Below, piece after piece: positions 16,739-26,518 of a DNA stretch of 40,951 nucleotides (position 1 is the stretch's first letter; each line of letters starts with the position of its first letter). This DNA is from RGIG1934 sp045122895 (GTDB lineage Bacteria > Bacillota > Clostridia > Lachnospirales > Lachnospiraceae). The stretch lies in NCBI GenBank assembly GCA_045122895.1, contig JBGVIE010000072.1, positions 1 through 40,951 on the forward strand, given 5' to 3'. The position numbers and the translations under genes are program-made. The notes under the pieces were generated by a model that did no database searches, was not told where the DNA came from, and saw only the letters and a list, made by a program, of their open reading frames with translations.

Positions 16739-17434
16739 ATGAAACATGGAAAGAAATATGTAGAAGCAGCTAAGGCTATCGACCGCGCTACATTATATGA
16801 TGTAGCTGATGCTGTTTCTTTAGTTAAAAAATCAGCAGTAGCTAAATTTGATGAAACTATCGAAGCTCACATCAGAACAGGATGTGACGGACGTCACGCA
16901 GATCAGCAGATCCGTGGTGCTGTTGTATTACCACACGGAACTGGTAAGAAGGTTAGAGTATTAGTATTCGCTAAGGGCGATAAGGTTACAGAAGCAGAAG
17001 CAGCTGGAGCTGAGTTCGTTGGTGGTGAAGAACTTATTCCAAAGATTCAGAACGATAACTGGTTCGAATTCGACGTTGTAGTAGCTACACCGGATATGAT
17101 GGGTGTTGTAGGACGTTTAGGACGTGTACTTGGACCTAAGGGCTTAATGCCAAACCCTAAGGCTGGTACAGTAACAATGGACGTTGCTAAGGCAGTTCAG
17201 GATATCAAAGCTGGTAAGATCGAGTACAGACTTGATAAGACAAATATTATTCACGTGCCAATTGGAAAAGCTTCATTTACAGAAGAACAGTTAACTGACA
17301 ACTTCCAGTCGCTTATCGATGCAATCAACAAGGCTAAGCCAGCAACATTAAAGGGACAGTATTTAAAGACTGTTACACTTACATCTACAATGGGACCTGG
17401 TGTTAAATTAAACGTTGGTAAATTAGTTAACTAA
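16739..17434 (+). CDS. rplA: Ribosomal protein L1
   Basis: 231 residues, full length. It starts KHGKKYVEAAK and carries the L1 signature VGRLGRVLGPKGLMPNPKAGTVT (in two parts here) near residue 122. L1 forms the mobile L1 stalk of the large subunit beside the E site and in many bacteria represses its own operon. The ATG follows AGGAGG by seven bases. A stop codon at 17432 is followed within 16 bp by a new promoter that starts the L10 unit. Confidence 0.97.
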   Translation: MKHGKKYVEAAKAIDRATLYDVADAVSLVKKSAVAKFDETIEAHIRTGCDGRHADQQIRGAVVLPHGTGKKVRVLVFAKGDKVTEAEAAGAEFVGGEELIPKIQNDNWFEFDVVVATPDMMGVVGRLGRVLGPKGLMPNPKAGTVTMDVAKAVQDIKAGKIEYRLDKTNIIHVPIGKASFTEEQLTDNFQSLIDAINKAKPATLKGQYLKTVTLTSTMGPGVKLNVGKLVN

Positions 17435-17449
17435 TTTATTAAAAATTGA

Positions 17450-17478
17450 TTGACATCAAATATATATTGTGCTAGAAT
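17450..17478 (+). promoter_or_regulatory. Promoter of the rplJ-rplL unit
   Basis: TTGACA (17450-17455), 17 bases, TAGAAT (17473-17478). Transcription would begin near 17485, just before the L10 leader. Confidence 0.85.
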
Positions 17479-17494
17479 GCACATTGTGTTAAAA

Positions 17495-17640
17495 CGTACT
17501 TTGTACGATATGCCGAAGACAGTAGGTGCTCAAGTCGTAAGATACGAGCGTAAATAGTAATATGCCTACCGAGGATTTTAAGATATATTTTTTGATATGA
17601 CTTAACAGCCCCTCGCGTCTTCGTGAGGGGCTTTCGGCAT
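17495..17640 (+). ncRNA. L10 ribosomal protein leader with attenuator
   Basis: An autoregulatory mRNA leader of the L10 type. Visible parts are a CGTAC-TTT-GTACG hairpin (17495-17507), the GAAGACAGTAGGTGCTC block with GTAGG (17522-17526) pairing to CCTAC (17566-17569 region) around the expected L10(L12)4 site, and an 11-pair GC-rich hairpin AGCCCCTCGCG / CGTGAGGGGCT at 17607-17632. ATGCCGAA (17510-17517) pairs perfectly with TTCGGCAT (17633-17640), closing the whole leader. Bound L10 would favour the terminal hairpin. The T-run after it is short (TTTT), so attenuation may be partial. Confidence 0.85.
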
Positions 17641-17688
17641 TTTAGATTTGGTTTAACTGAATCGAAAATAAATCAAGGAGGCAGAATC

Positions 17689-18180
17689 ATGGCAAAAGTA
17701 GAACTTAAGCAGCCAATAGTTGACGAAATTAAAGAGTTACTTGATGGTGCTAAGACAGCTGTATTAGTTGACTACCGTGGACTTACAGTTGAAGAAGATA
17801 CAAATCTTCGTAAACAGTTAAGAGAAGCTGGTGTTGTATACAAGGTATACAAGAATACAATGGTTAACTTCGCTATTCAGGGAACTGAATTTGAGTCTTT
17901 AGCCGGACACTTAGAAGGACCAACTGCTATTGCAGTATCTAAGGATGATGCTACTGCAGCAGCAAGAGTATTATACAATTTCTCTAAGGAAGCAGAAGCA
18001 CTTGAACTCAAGGCTGGTGTCGTTGAAGGAACATACTATGATGCAGAAGCAATCAAAGTTATTGCTACAATCCCTTCAAGAGACGTACTTATTTCAAAAT
18101 TACTTGGAAGTATCCAGTCACCTATCGCAAACTTTGCTCGTGTTATTAAGCAGATCGCTGAGAAGAACGAAGTTGCATAA
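17689..18180 (+). CDS. rplJ: Ribosomal protein L10
   Basis: 163 residues from the ATG at 17689, which has AAGGAGG directly upstream; the in-frame codon at 17623 lies in the leader attenuator and is not used. N-terminal AKVELKQPIVDEIKELL and DYRGLTVEEDTNLRKQL bind 23S rRNA; the C-terminal helix carries L7/L12 dimers. It forms the base of the ribosomal stalk. It is 38 bp before rplL and is translated from the leader-controlled mRNA. Confidence 0.96.
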   Translation: MAKVELKQPIVDEIKELLDGAKTAVLVDYRGLTVEEDTNLRKQLREAGVVYKVYKNTMVNFAIQGTEFESLAGHLEGPTAIAVSKDDATAAARVLYNFSKEAEALELKAGVVEGTYYDAEAIKVIATIPSRDVLISKLLGSIQSPIANFARVIKQIAEKNEVA

Positions 18181-18218
18181 TTATTAACGAAGAATAAATA
18201 TTAATGGAGGATTAAAAA

Positions 18219-18584
18219 ATGACAACTCAGGAAATTATTGAAGTAATTAAAGGTTTATCAGTTTTAGAACTTAACGAATTAGTTAAGGCTTGTGAAGAAG
18301 AATTTGGTGTATCAGCAGCAGCTGGTGTTGTAGTTGCAGCAGCAGGTGGAGCAGCAGGCGGAGCAGACGAAAAGTCTGAATTCGACGTAGAATTAACATC
18401 ATTCGGTGAAAAGAAGATGGATGTAATCAAGGTTGCTAAGAATGCATTAGGACTTGGATTAAAGGAAGCTAAGGAATTAGTTGAATCAGCTCCAAAGTTA
18501 ATCAAGGAAGCTGCTTCTAAGGAAGAAGCAGAAGATCTTAAGGCTAAGTTTGAAGAAGCAGGTGCTGAAATCACACTTAAGTAA
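18219..18584 (+). CDS. rplL: Ribosomal protein L7/L12
   Basis: 121 residues. N-terminal dimerisation domain TTQEIIEVIKGLSVLELNELVKACEEEFGV, an Ala/Gly-rich hinge at ~38-50, and the factor-binding C-domain with KMDVIKVAKNALGLGLKEAKELVE. Full length, AATGGAGG upstream. It supplies the mobile stalk that recruits EF-Tu and EF-G, both of which are encoded later in this window. A terminator follows after 32 bp. Confidence 0.97.
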   Translation: MTTQEIIEVIKGLSVLELNELVKACEEEFGVSAAAGVVVAAAGGAAGGADEKSEFDVELTSFGEKKMDVIKVAKNALGLGLKEAKELVESAPKLIKEAASKEEAEDLKAKFEEAGAEITLK

Positions 18585-18616
18585 TTATAGCTTGTATAGG
18601 TTTATAGTTTATATAG

Positions 18617-18650
18617 AGGTCTGTGGACGTAAGGTTCGCAGACCTTTTTT
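18617..18650 (+). terminator. Terminator/attenuator between rplL and rpoB
   Basis: AGGTCTGTGGAC pairs with GTTCGCAGACCT (12 pairs, G-U included) and is followed by TTTTTT. Position matches the known rplL-rpoB attenuator that sets the ratio of ribosomal protein to polymerase. Confidence 0.85.
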
Positions 18651-18678
18651 GTACATAAAAATATTTGGAAAAAATATC

Positions 18679-18707
18679 TTGACATAAAAAATGCTATTTG
18701 ATACAAT
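18679..18707 (+). promoter_or_regulatory. Promoter of rpoB-rpoC
   Basis: TTGACA (18679-18684), 17 bases, TACAAT (18702-18707). It lies 29 bp after the terminator, so rpoBC has its own start; the transcript would begin near 18714. Confidence 0.85.
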
Positions 18708-18794
18708 GGAAAATGCACTATTGTGGGACCTAGGCGTACTATGCCTAAAAAGCGTAAAAGCTTTAATATATTCAGAACAGGGGTGAAATGTCAC

Positions 18795-21700
18795 ATGGAG
18801 CAGAACAGAATGCATCTGGTAAAAAAAGGTAAAGGAATAAGAATGAGCTACTCTAGACAAAAAGAGGTTCTTGAGATGCCTAACCTTATTGAAATCCAGA
18901 AAGACTCTTATCAGTGGTTTTTAGATGAGGGCCTAAAAGAAGTATTTGAAGATATTTCTCCAATTGAAGACTATAATCAGCATTTAAGCTTGGAATTTGT
19001 AAATTTTCAGTTGAATGAGGATGATGCGAAGTATTCTATTGAAGAATGTAAAGAGAGAGATACAACCTACGCTGCACCTCTCAAAGTAAAAGTAAGACTT
19101 CACAACAAGGAAACAGGCGAAATTAGTGAACATGAAATTTTCATGGGTGATTTGCCATTAATGACTGCAACCGGAACATTTGTAATTAACGGAGCTGAAC
19201 GTGTAATCGTTAGCCAGTTAGTTCGTTCACCAGGTATATATTATGGCATAGGACATGACAAGGTAGGTAAGACACTGTATACAAGTACAGTTATTCCTAA
19301 TAGAGGTGCATGGTTAGAGTACGAAACAGATTCTAATGATGTATTTTATGTTCGTGTAGATAGAACCAGAAAAGTACCTGTTACAGTACTTATCAGAGCA
19401 TTAGGATACGGTACTAATGCAGAAATCATCGAATTATTTGGTGAAGAGCCAAAGATTCTTGCAAGTTTTTCAAAGGACACATCTGAAACATATCAGGATG
19501 GTCTTCTTGAGTTGTACAAGAAGATTCGTCCGGGTGAACCACTTAGTGTAGATAGTGCAGAAAGCCTTATTGCTGCTATGTTCTTTGATGCGAGAAGATA
19601 TGATTTGGCAAAAGTAGGAAGATATAAGTTTAACAAGAAGTTAGCTTTAAGAAATAGAATAAAAGGACATACATTGGCAGAGGATGTAGTAGATGCGTCT
19701 ACAGGAGAAGTTATTGCCGAAGCAGGAACTGTTGTTACAAAAGAAATCGCTGACGACATCCAATATGCAGGTGTGCCATATGTATGGATTCAGGCAGAAG
19801 AGAGAAACGTAAAAGTATTATCAAATATGATGGTTGATATTAACAGATACGTTCAGTTTGATTGCAAAGAATTAGGTGTCAATGAAGAAGTATTCTATCC
19901 TGTATTGATGCAGATTTTAGAAGAGAATGAGTCAGAAGAAGACTTAAGAGACGCAATCAAGCGTAATATTAGTGAACTTATTCCAAAGCATATTACTAAG
20001 GAAGATATATTCGCTTCAATTAATTACAATATGCATTTAGAGGCTGAAATCGGTACATCTGATGATATCGATCACCTTGGAAACAGAAGAATCAGAGCTG
20101 TAGGTGAATTATTACAGAACCAGTACAGAATAGGTTTATCAAGAATGGAGAGAGTTGTTCGTGAAAGAATGACAACACAGGATCTTGAAGGAATCTCACC
20201 ACAATCATTAATCAATATTAAGCCGGTAACTGCGGCTGTTAAAGAATTCTTCGGAAGTTCTCAGCTGTCACAGTTTATGGATCAGAACAATCCTCTTGGT
20301 GAGTTAACTCATAAGAGACGTTTATCAGCACTTGGTCCTGGTGGTTTGTCAAGAGATAGAGCCGGATTCGAGGTTCGAGACGTTCACTATTCACATTACG
20401 GCAGAATGTGTCCTATCGAGACCCCGGAAGGTCCTAACATCGGTCTTATCAACTCATTAGCTACATATGCTAGAATTAATGAGTACGGATTTGTTGAAGC
20501 ACCATATAGAAAGCTTGATAAGTCAGACCCTAAGAACCCTGTAGTTACTGATGAAGTTGTATATCTTACAGCGGATGAAGAAGATAATTACATCGTTGCG
20601 CAGGCCAACGAAGCAGTAGACAAAGATGGTCACTTCGTACGTTCGAACGTTTCAGGACGTTTCCGTGAAGAAACATCAGAATTTGAAAAAGAAAAAGTAG
20701 ACTTAATGGATGTATCACCTAAGATGGTATTCTCAGTTGCTACATCTATGATTCCATTCCTTGAGAACGATGATGCTAACCGTGCTCTTATGGGATCTAA
20801 CATGCAGCGTCAGGCAGTTCCACTTTTAACAACAGAAGCTCCTGTTGTAGGTACAGGTATGGAAGCAAAGGCGGCTGTTGACTCAGGTGTATGTGTAGTT
20901 GCTAAGAGAGCAGGTACAGTTGAGCGTTCAACATCAAAAGAAATCACTCTTAGATATGATGATGACAAGTCTACAGAGACATATAAGCTTATTAAGTTTG
21001 CAAGAAGTAACCAGAGTAACTGCTACAACCAGAAGCCAATCGTATTTAAGGGCGAACATGTTGAAGCAGGACAGGTAATCGCTGATGGTGCATCGACAGC
21101 AAACGGTGAAATAGCACTTGGTAAGAACCCTCTTATCGGTTTTATGACATGGGAAGGTTACAACTACGAAGATGCTGTACTTCTCAGTGAAAGACTTGTA
21201 CAGGATGATGTTTATACATCGGTTCATATAGAAGAATACGAAGCAGAAGCACGTGATACAAAGCTTGGACCAGAAGAAATCACAAGAGATGTTCCTGGTG
21301 TTGGTGATGAGGCACTCAAGGATCTTGATGAAAGAGGTATTATCAGAATTGGTGCTGAGGTTCGTGCAGGTGATATTCTTGTTGGTAAGGTTACTCCAAA
21401 GGGAGAAACAGAGCTTACTGCTGAAGAGAGACTCCTTAGAGCAATCTTTGGTGAAAAAGCAAGAGAAGTAAGAGATACATCTCTTAAGGTTCCTCATGGA
21501 GCATATGGTATTGTAGTAGATGCCAAAGTATTTACAAGAGATAATGGTGATGAATTATCGCCAGGTGTAAATGAAACAGTTAGAATTTATATAGCACAGA
21601 AGAGAAAGATTTCAGTCGGAGATAAGATGGCGGGTCGTCATGGTAACAAGGGTGTCGTTTCACGAGTATTACCTGTAGAAGATATGCCATTCCTTCCAAA

Positions 21701-22670
21701 TGGACGTCCACTTGATATCGTTCTTAATCCGCTTGGTGTACCTTCGCGTATGAACATTGGACAGGTGCTTGAAATTCACTTAAGTCTTGCTGCTAAGGCT
21801 TTAGGCTTTAATATTGCAACACCTGTATTTGATGGCGCAAACGAAGATGATATTATGGATACGCTTGACATGGCTAACGATTATGTAAATGGCACATGGG
21901 AAGATTTCCAGGAAAAATATAAAGATATACTTGATGAAGATATTATGAACTATCTAGGTGAGAACCTTGATCACAGAAAAGAGTGGAAGGGTGTTCCTTT
22001 ATCAAGAGATGGTAAGGTAAGACTTCGTGATGGTAGAACAGGTGAGTACTTCGATAGTCCTGTTACTATCGGACATATGCATTACCTTAAGTTACACCAC
22101 CTTGTAGATGATAAGATTCATGCCCGTTCAACAGGTCCGTACTCATTAGTAACTCAGCAGCCACTTGGTGGTAAAGCACAGTTCGGTGGACAGAGATTTG
22201 GTGAAATGGAAGTTTGGGCACTTGAAGCTTATGGTGCAGCTTACACATTACAGGAAATCCTTACAGTTAAGTCCGATGACGTTGTAGGACGTGTTAAGAC
22301 TTACGAGGCAATCATTAAGGGTGAAAATATTCCTGAACCGGGTATTCCGGAATCATTCAAGGTTCTTCTTAAAGAGCTTCAGTCACTTGCGCTTGATGTT
22401 AAGGTACTTAACGAAGACAATACAGAAGTAGAACTTATGGAGACAATTGATTACGGTGATACAGATCTCAATTCAGTAATTACCGGTGCTGACAAGCAGC
22501 TTGCTCACGACAGCAGAGAACTTGCAAGAGCCGGTTATCAGGAACAGGAAGTACAAGACGGTGAATTTGTAGCTGTGGAGACTTCTGAAGATATGGAAGA
22601 TTTAGATTATGATTATGAAGCTGATAGTGATGATTATTCAGATGACTATTCAGATTCAGATTTTGAATAA
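18795..22670 (+). CDS. rpoB: RNA polymerase subunit beta
   Basis: 1,291 residues from ATG 18795, preceded by AGGGGTG; the frame opens earlier (ATG 18723), but RpoB of related Clostridia starts just before MSYSRQKEVLEMPNLIEIQ. Conserved regions are in order: the rifampicin pocket around residues 490-550 (SQLSQFMDQNNPLGELTHKRRLSALGPGGL) with Asp, His and Ser at the usual resistance positions, so it reads as sensitive; PIETPEGPNIGLI; VGDKMAGRHGNKGVVS; and the C-terminal GGKAQFGGQRFGEMEVWALEAYGAAY. A ~30-residue acidic tail rich in Asp, Ser and Tyr extends past the usual end. rpoC follows after 17 bp. Confidence 0.97.
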   Translation: MEQNRMHLVKKGKGIRMSYSRQKEVLEMPNLIEIQKDSYQWFLDEGLKEVFEDISPIEDYNQHLSLEFVNFQLNEDDAKYSIEECKERDTTYAAPLKVKVRLHNKETGEISEHEIFMGDLPLMTATGTFVINGAERVIVSQLVRSPGIYYGIGHDKVGKTLYTSTVIPNRGAWLEYETDSNDVFYVRVDRTRKVPVTVLIRALGYGTNAEIIELFGEEPKILASFSKDTSETYQDGLLELYKKIRPGEPLSVDSAESLIAAMFFDARRYDLAKVGRYKFNKKLALRNRIKGHTLAEDVVDASTGEVIAEAGTVVTKEIADDIQYAGVPYVWIQAEERNVKVLSNMMVDINRYVQFDCKELGVNEEVFYPVLMQILEENESEEDLRDAIKRNISELIPKHITKEDIFASINYNMHLEAEIGTSDDIDHLGNRRIRAVGELLQNQYRIGLSRMERVVRERMTTQDLEGISPQSLINIKPVTAAVKEFFGSSQLSQFMDQNNPLGELTHKRRLSALGPGGLSRDRAGFEVRDVHYSHYGRMCPIETPEGPNIGLINSLATYARINEYGFVEAPYRKLDKSDPKNPVVTDEVVYLTADEEDNYIVAQANEAVDKDGHFVRSNVSGRFREETSEFEKEKVDLMDVSPKMVFSVATSMIPFLENDDANRALMGSNMQRQAVPLLTTEAPVVGTGMEAKAAVDSGVCVVAKRAGTVERSTSKEITLRYDDDKSTETYKLIKFARSNQSNCYNQKPIVFKGEHVEAGQVIADGASTANGEIALGKNPLIGFMTWEGYNYEDAVLLSERLVQDDVYTSVHIEEYEAEARDTKLGPEEITRDVPGVGDEALKDLDERGIIRIGAEVRAGDILVGKVTPKGETELTAEERLLRAIFGEKAREVRDTSLKVPHGAYGIVVDAKVFTRDNGDELSPGVNETVRIYIAQKRKISVGDKMAGRHGNKGVVSRVLPVEDMPFLPNGRPLDIVLNPLGVPSRMNIGQVLEIHLSLAAKALGFNIATPVFDGANEDDIMDTLDMANDYVNGTWEDFQEKYKDILDEDIMNYLGENLDHRKEWKGVPLSRDGKVRLRDGRTGEYFDSPVTIGHMHYLKLHHLVDDKIHARSTGPYSLVTQQPLGGKAQFGGQRFGEMEVWALEAYGAAYTLQEILTVKSDDVVGRVKTYEAIIKGENIPEPGIPESFKVLLKELQSLALDVKVLNEDNTEVELMETIDYGDTDLNSVITGADKQLAHDSRELARAGYQEQEVQDGEFVAVETSEDMEDLDYDYEADSDDYSDDYSDSDFE

Positions 22671-22687
22671 AGAAGGGAGAGCGTAAA

Positions 22688-25600
22688 ATGCCAGAAAACA
22701 ATAACGAAACTTATCAGCCAATGACATTTGATAAGATAAAAATAGGATTAGCGTCTCCGGAAAAGATTCGTTCATGGGCAAGAAGAACCCCTGAACCAGA
22801 TAAGACTCAGAATCCAGAAGCATGGGAAAGATGGAACGAAGCAGGTATCGTAACAAAGCCTGAGACAATTAACTACAGAACACTTAAGCCTGAAAAAGAC
22901 GGTTTGTTCTGCGAAAAAATCTTTGGACCAAGCAAGGACTGGGAATGTCACTGTGGTAAGTACAAGAAGATTAGATTTAAAGGTGTTGTATGTGATAAGT
23001 GTGGCGTAGAGGTTACAAAGTCAAGTGTTCGTAGAGAGCGTATGGGACGTATTGAACTTGCTGCACCGGTATCTCATATTTGGTACTTTAAGGGTATCCC
23101 AAGCAGAATGGGACTTATCCTTGACTTATCACCTAGGGTACTTGAAAAAGTATTATATTTTGCATCATATATAGTATTAGATGCAGGCGATACAGGTCTT
23201 TCATATAAGCAGGTATTGTCAGAAAAAGAATACAGAGAAGCTTGTGACAAATATGGATACTCAAGTTTTAGAGTAGGTATGGGAGCAGAAGCAATCAATG
23301 AGCTTCTTGAAGCAATCGATCTTGATAAAGATTCGGAAGAATTAAAGTCAGAATTAGAGGGAGCTTCAGGACAGAAGAGAGCAAGAATTATTAAGAGACT
23401 CGAAGTTGTAGAAGCTTTCAGAGCTTCAGGCAACAAACCGGAATGGATGATACTTAAGGTTATACCGGTAATTCCACCAGACTTAAGACCTATGGTTCAG
23501 CTTGACGGTGGACGTTTTGCAACATCAGACCTTAATGATTTATACAGAAGAATTATCAATAGAAATAACCGTCTTCAGAGATTACTTGATCTTGGAGCAC
23601 CTGAAATCATCGTAAGAAACGAAAAGAGAATGCTTCAGGAAGCTGTCGACGCACTTATTGATAATGGAAGACGTGGCCGTCCTGTAACAGGACCGGGTAA
23701 CAGAGCTCTTAAGTCACTTTCAGATATGCTTAAAGGTAAGCAGGGACGTTTCCGTCAGAACTTACTTGGTAAGCGTGTTGACTACTCAGGACGTTCGGTT
23801 ATCGTAGTAGGACCTGAACTTAAGATTTATCAGTGTGGTCTTCCAAAGGAAATGGCTATAGAGTTATTCAAGCCATTTGTAATGAAAGAGTTAGTAGAAA
23901 ATAAGACAGCACACAATATTAAGAGTGCTAAGAAGATGGTAGAGAGACTTCAGAATGAGGTTTGGGATGTACTTGAAAAGGTAATTAGAGAACATCCGGT
24001 TATGCTTAACCGTGCCCCGACACTTCACAGACTTGGTATTCAGGCATTCGAGCCAATCCTTGTAGAAGGTAAGGCAATTAAGCTTCATCCGCTTGTATGT
24101 ACAGCCTTCAATGCTGACTTCGATGGTGACCAGATGGCTGTTCACCTTCCATTATCAGTAGAAGCACAGGCAGAGTGTAGATTCCTCTTGCTCTCACCTA
24201 ACAACTTACTTAAGCCATCAGATGGTGGTCCTGTAGCTGTTCCTTCACAGGATATGGTTCTTGGTATTTATTATCTTACACAGGACAGACCGGGGGCATT
24301 AGGTGAAGGCTCATTCTTTAAGAGTATCAATGAAGCAATGCTTGCTTATGAGAATAAGTGCATAGATCTTCATGCGATGATAAAGGTTAGAGTGTCAAAG
24401 ACAAAGCCAGACGGAGAAGTAGTTACAGGAACAGTAGAGTCAACACTTGGAAGACTTATCTTCAACGAAATCCTTCCTCAGGATTTAGGATTTGTGAATA
24501 GAGAAGATGAAGCTAATTTCCTTCTTCCGGAAGTTAACTATCTGGTAGGTAAGAAACAGTTAAAGAAGATTCTTGAAAAGGTAATCAACAACCACGGTTC
24601 AACAAAGACAGCAGAAGTTCTTGATGATATCAAGGCTATGGGTTACAAGTATTCAACAAGAGCTGCTATGACAGTTTCGATTTCAGATATGACTGTGCCA
24701 CCTTCAAAACCAGAGATTCTTGATAAGGCACAGGCAACAGTAGATAAGATTACACTTAACTACAAGAGAGGTCTTTTGACAGATGAAGAAAGATACAAAG
24801 AGGTAATTCGTACATGGCAGGTAGCCGATGACCAGATTACAACTGCGCTTCTTACAGGACTTGATAAGTATAACAACATCTTTATGATGGCTGATTCAGG
24901 TGCCCGTGGTTCTGACAAGCAGATTAAGCAGCTTGCAGGTATGCGTGGTTTGATGGCAGATACAACAGGTAAGACTATTGAACTTCCAATTAAGTCGAAC
25001 TTCCGTGAAGGTCTTGACGTACTTGAGTACTTCATCTCAGCTCACGGTGCCAGAAAAGGTCTTTCTGATACAGCTCTTCGTACAGCCGATTCAGGATACC
25101 TTACAAGACGTCTTGTTGACGTATCACAGGATTTAATTATCCGAGAAGTTGACTGTTGTGAAGGAAAAACAATTCCGTTTATGGAAATCAAAGGCTTTAT
25201 GGACGGTAATGAAGTTATCGAAAGTCTTGAAGAAAGAATTACGGGACGTTACGCTGCCGAGACAATCTGCGACGCAGAAGGTAATGTTATAGTTAAGAAG
25301 AACCATATGATTACACCAAAGAGAGCAGCTAATATTATGGCTCATGGTGTTGATGAAAATGGTCAGCCATATACAGGAAAAGATGCGAAGATTAAGATTC
25401 GTACAATTCTCTCTTGTAAGTCGCACATAGGTGTGTGTGCTAAGTGTTATGGTGCAAACATGGCAACGGGTCAGGCAGTACAGGTTGGTGAAGCAGTTGG
25501 TATTATCGCAGCCCAGTCAATCGGTGAACCTGGTACACAGCTTACAATGAGAACATTCCATACCGGTGGTGTTGCCGGTGGCGATATCACACAGGGTCTT

Positions 25601-26467
25601 CCTAGAGTAGAGGAACTTTTTGAAGCAAGGAAGCCAAAGGGACTTGCAATTATCACTGAATTTGGTGGTAAGGCAGAAATCAAAGATACAAAGAAGAAGC
25701 GTGAGATTATAGTAACTAACCAGGAGACAGGCGAATCAAAGGCTTACTTAATACCATATGGTTCAAGAATTAAGATTCAGGATGGTGTTATGCTTGAAGC
25801 GGGTGATGAACTTACAGAAGGTAGCGTAAATCCACATGATATCCTTAAGATTAAGGGTGTAAGAGCAGTCCAGGATTATATGATACAGGAAGTTCAGAGA
25901 GTTTACCGCTTACAGGGTGTTGAAATCAACGACAAGCATATCGAAGTAATCGTTAGACAGATGCTTAAGAAGATTAAGATTGAGGAAGCCGGGGATACAG
26001 ATTTCTTACCGGGAGCTTCTGTAGATGTTCTTGATTTCAATGAAGTTAACGAACAGCTTGAAGCAGAAGGAAAGACACCTGCTACAGGAAAACAGATTAT
26101 GCTTGGTATTACTAAGGCATCTCTTGCAACTAACTCATTCTTATCAGCAGCTTCATTCCAGGAGACTACTAAGGTTCTTACAGAAGCAGCTATTGTTGGT
26201 AAGGAGGATCCGCTTATCGGTCTTAAGGAAAACGTACTTATCGGTAAGTTAATTCCTGCAGGAACAGGTATGAAGAGATATCGTTCAGTAAGACTTAGTA
26301 CTGATTCATCAATTCTTGAGGACGGTGAAGAATTTGCTCCGTCAGAGGATGAAGAGGATTTAGTATTTGAAGTAAGTGAAGAGACAGATGATATTGAAGT
26401 ATCTGAAGAGACAGATGAAGTTGAAGAAACTGAAGAAGTAGAGGCAACTGAAGAAGTAACAGAATAA
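22688..26467 (+). CDS. rpoC: RNA polymerase subunit beta'
   Basis: 1,259 residues. N-terminal zinc ribbon CHCGKYKK...CDKCGVEV, the active-site motif NADFDGDQMAVH at residues 475-486 with the three Mg-binding aspartates, the trigger-loop/bridge-helix area (GARGSDKQIKQLAGMRGLM), a second Cys cluster (CKSHIGVCAKCYG), and GEPGTQLTMRTFHTGG. The C-terminus ends in a ~40-residue run of Glu, Asp, Val and Thr (EVSEETDDIEVSEETDEVEE), an acidic tail parallel to that of RpoB. AGAAGGGAGAGCG gives the ribosome binding site. Twelve bases after the stop a hairpin begins. Confidence 0.97.
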   Translation: MPENNNETYQPMTFDKIKIGLASPEKIRSWARRTPEPDKTQNPEAWERWNEAGIVTKPETINYRTLKPEKDGLFCEKIFGPSKDWECHCGKYKKIRFKGVVCDKCGVEVTKSSVRRERMGRIELAAPVSHIWYFKGIPSRMGLILDLSPRVLEKVLYFASYIVLDAGDTGLSYKQVLSEKEYREACDKYGYSSFRVGMGAEAINELLEAIDLDKDSEELKSELEGASGQKRARIIKRLEVVEAFRASGNKPEWMILKVIPVIPPDLRPMVQLDGGRFATSDLNDLYRRIINRNNRLQRLLDLGAPEIIVRNEKRMLQEAVDALIDNGRRGRPVTGPGNRALKSLSDMLKGKQGRFRQNLLGKRVDYSGRSVIVVGPELKIYQCGLPKEMAIELFKPFVMKELVENKTAHNIKSAKKMVERLQNEVWDVLEKVIREHPVMLNRAPTLHRLGIQAFEPILVEGKAIKLHPLVCTAFNADFDGDQMAVHLPLSVEAQAECRFLLLSPNNLLKPSDGGPVAVPSQDMVLGIYYLTQDRPGALGEGSFFKSINEAMLAYENKCIDLHAMIKVRVSKTKPDGEVVTGTVESTLGRLIFNEILPQDLGFVNREDEANFLLPEVNYLVGKKQLKKILEKVINNHGSTKTAEVLDDIKAMGYKYSTRAAMTVSISDMTVPPSKPEILDKAQATVDKITLNYKRGLLTDEERYKEVIRTWQVADDQITTALLTGLDKYNNIFMMADSGARGSDKQIKQLAGMRGLMADTTGKTIELPIKSNFREGLDVLEYFISAHGARKGLSDTALRTADSGYLTRRLVDVSQDLIIREVDCCEGKTIPFMEIKGFMDGNEVIESLEERITGRYAAETICDAEGNVIVKKNHMITPKRAANIMAHGVDENGQPYTGKDAKIKIRTILSCKSHIGVCAKCYGANMATGQAVQVGEAVGIIAAQSIGEPGTQLTMRTFHTGGVAGGDITQGLPRVEELFEARKPKGLAIITEFGGKAEIKDTKKKREIIVTNQETGESKAYLIPYGSRIKIQDGVMLEAGDELTEGSVNPHDILKIKGVRAVQDYMIQEVQRVYRLQGVEINDKHIEVIVRQMLKKIKIEEAGDTDFLPGASVDVLDFNEVNEQLEAEGKTPATGKQIMLGITKASLATNSFLSAASFQETTKVLTEAAIVGKEDPLIGLKENVLIGKLIPAGTGMKRYRSVRLSTDSSILEDGEEFAPSEDEEDLVFEVSEETDDIEVSEETDEVEETEEVEATEEVTE

Positions 26468-26476
26468 GATTTTTAT

Positions 26477-26518
26477 AAATGAGGGAAGTTCAGATGAAAA
26501 TCAAGCTTCTCTCATTTT
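26477..26518 (+). terminator. Hairpin after rpoC spanning a possible start of the next gene
   Basis: AAATGAGGGAAG (26477-26488) pairs with CTTCTCTCATTT (26506-26517), 12 pairs with one G-U, extendable by two more. The T-tract is weak (TTTTAT). The 17-base loop holds an ATG (26494) and the left arm holds its GAGGGA site, so the structure could end rpoC mRNA or hide the initiation site of the transporter gene. Confidence 0.55.

Noticed and set aside
17623..17688. Longer L10 from 17623
   Set aside because: That codon is inside the leader attenuator hairpin; ATG 17689 has AAGGAGG.
18723..18794. Longer RpoB N-terminus from ATG 18723
   Set aside because: No ribosome binding site and only nine bases after the predicted transcription start; family N-terminus and AGGGGTG favour 18795.
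20250..20440. Rifampicin-resistance change in RpoB
   Set aside because: The usual Asp, His and Ser of the rifampicin pocket are all wild type by reading.
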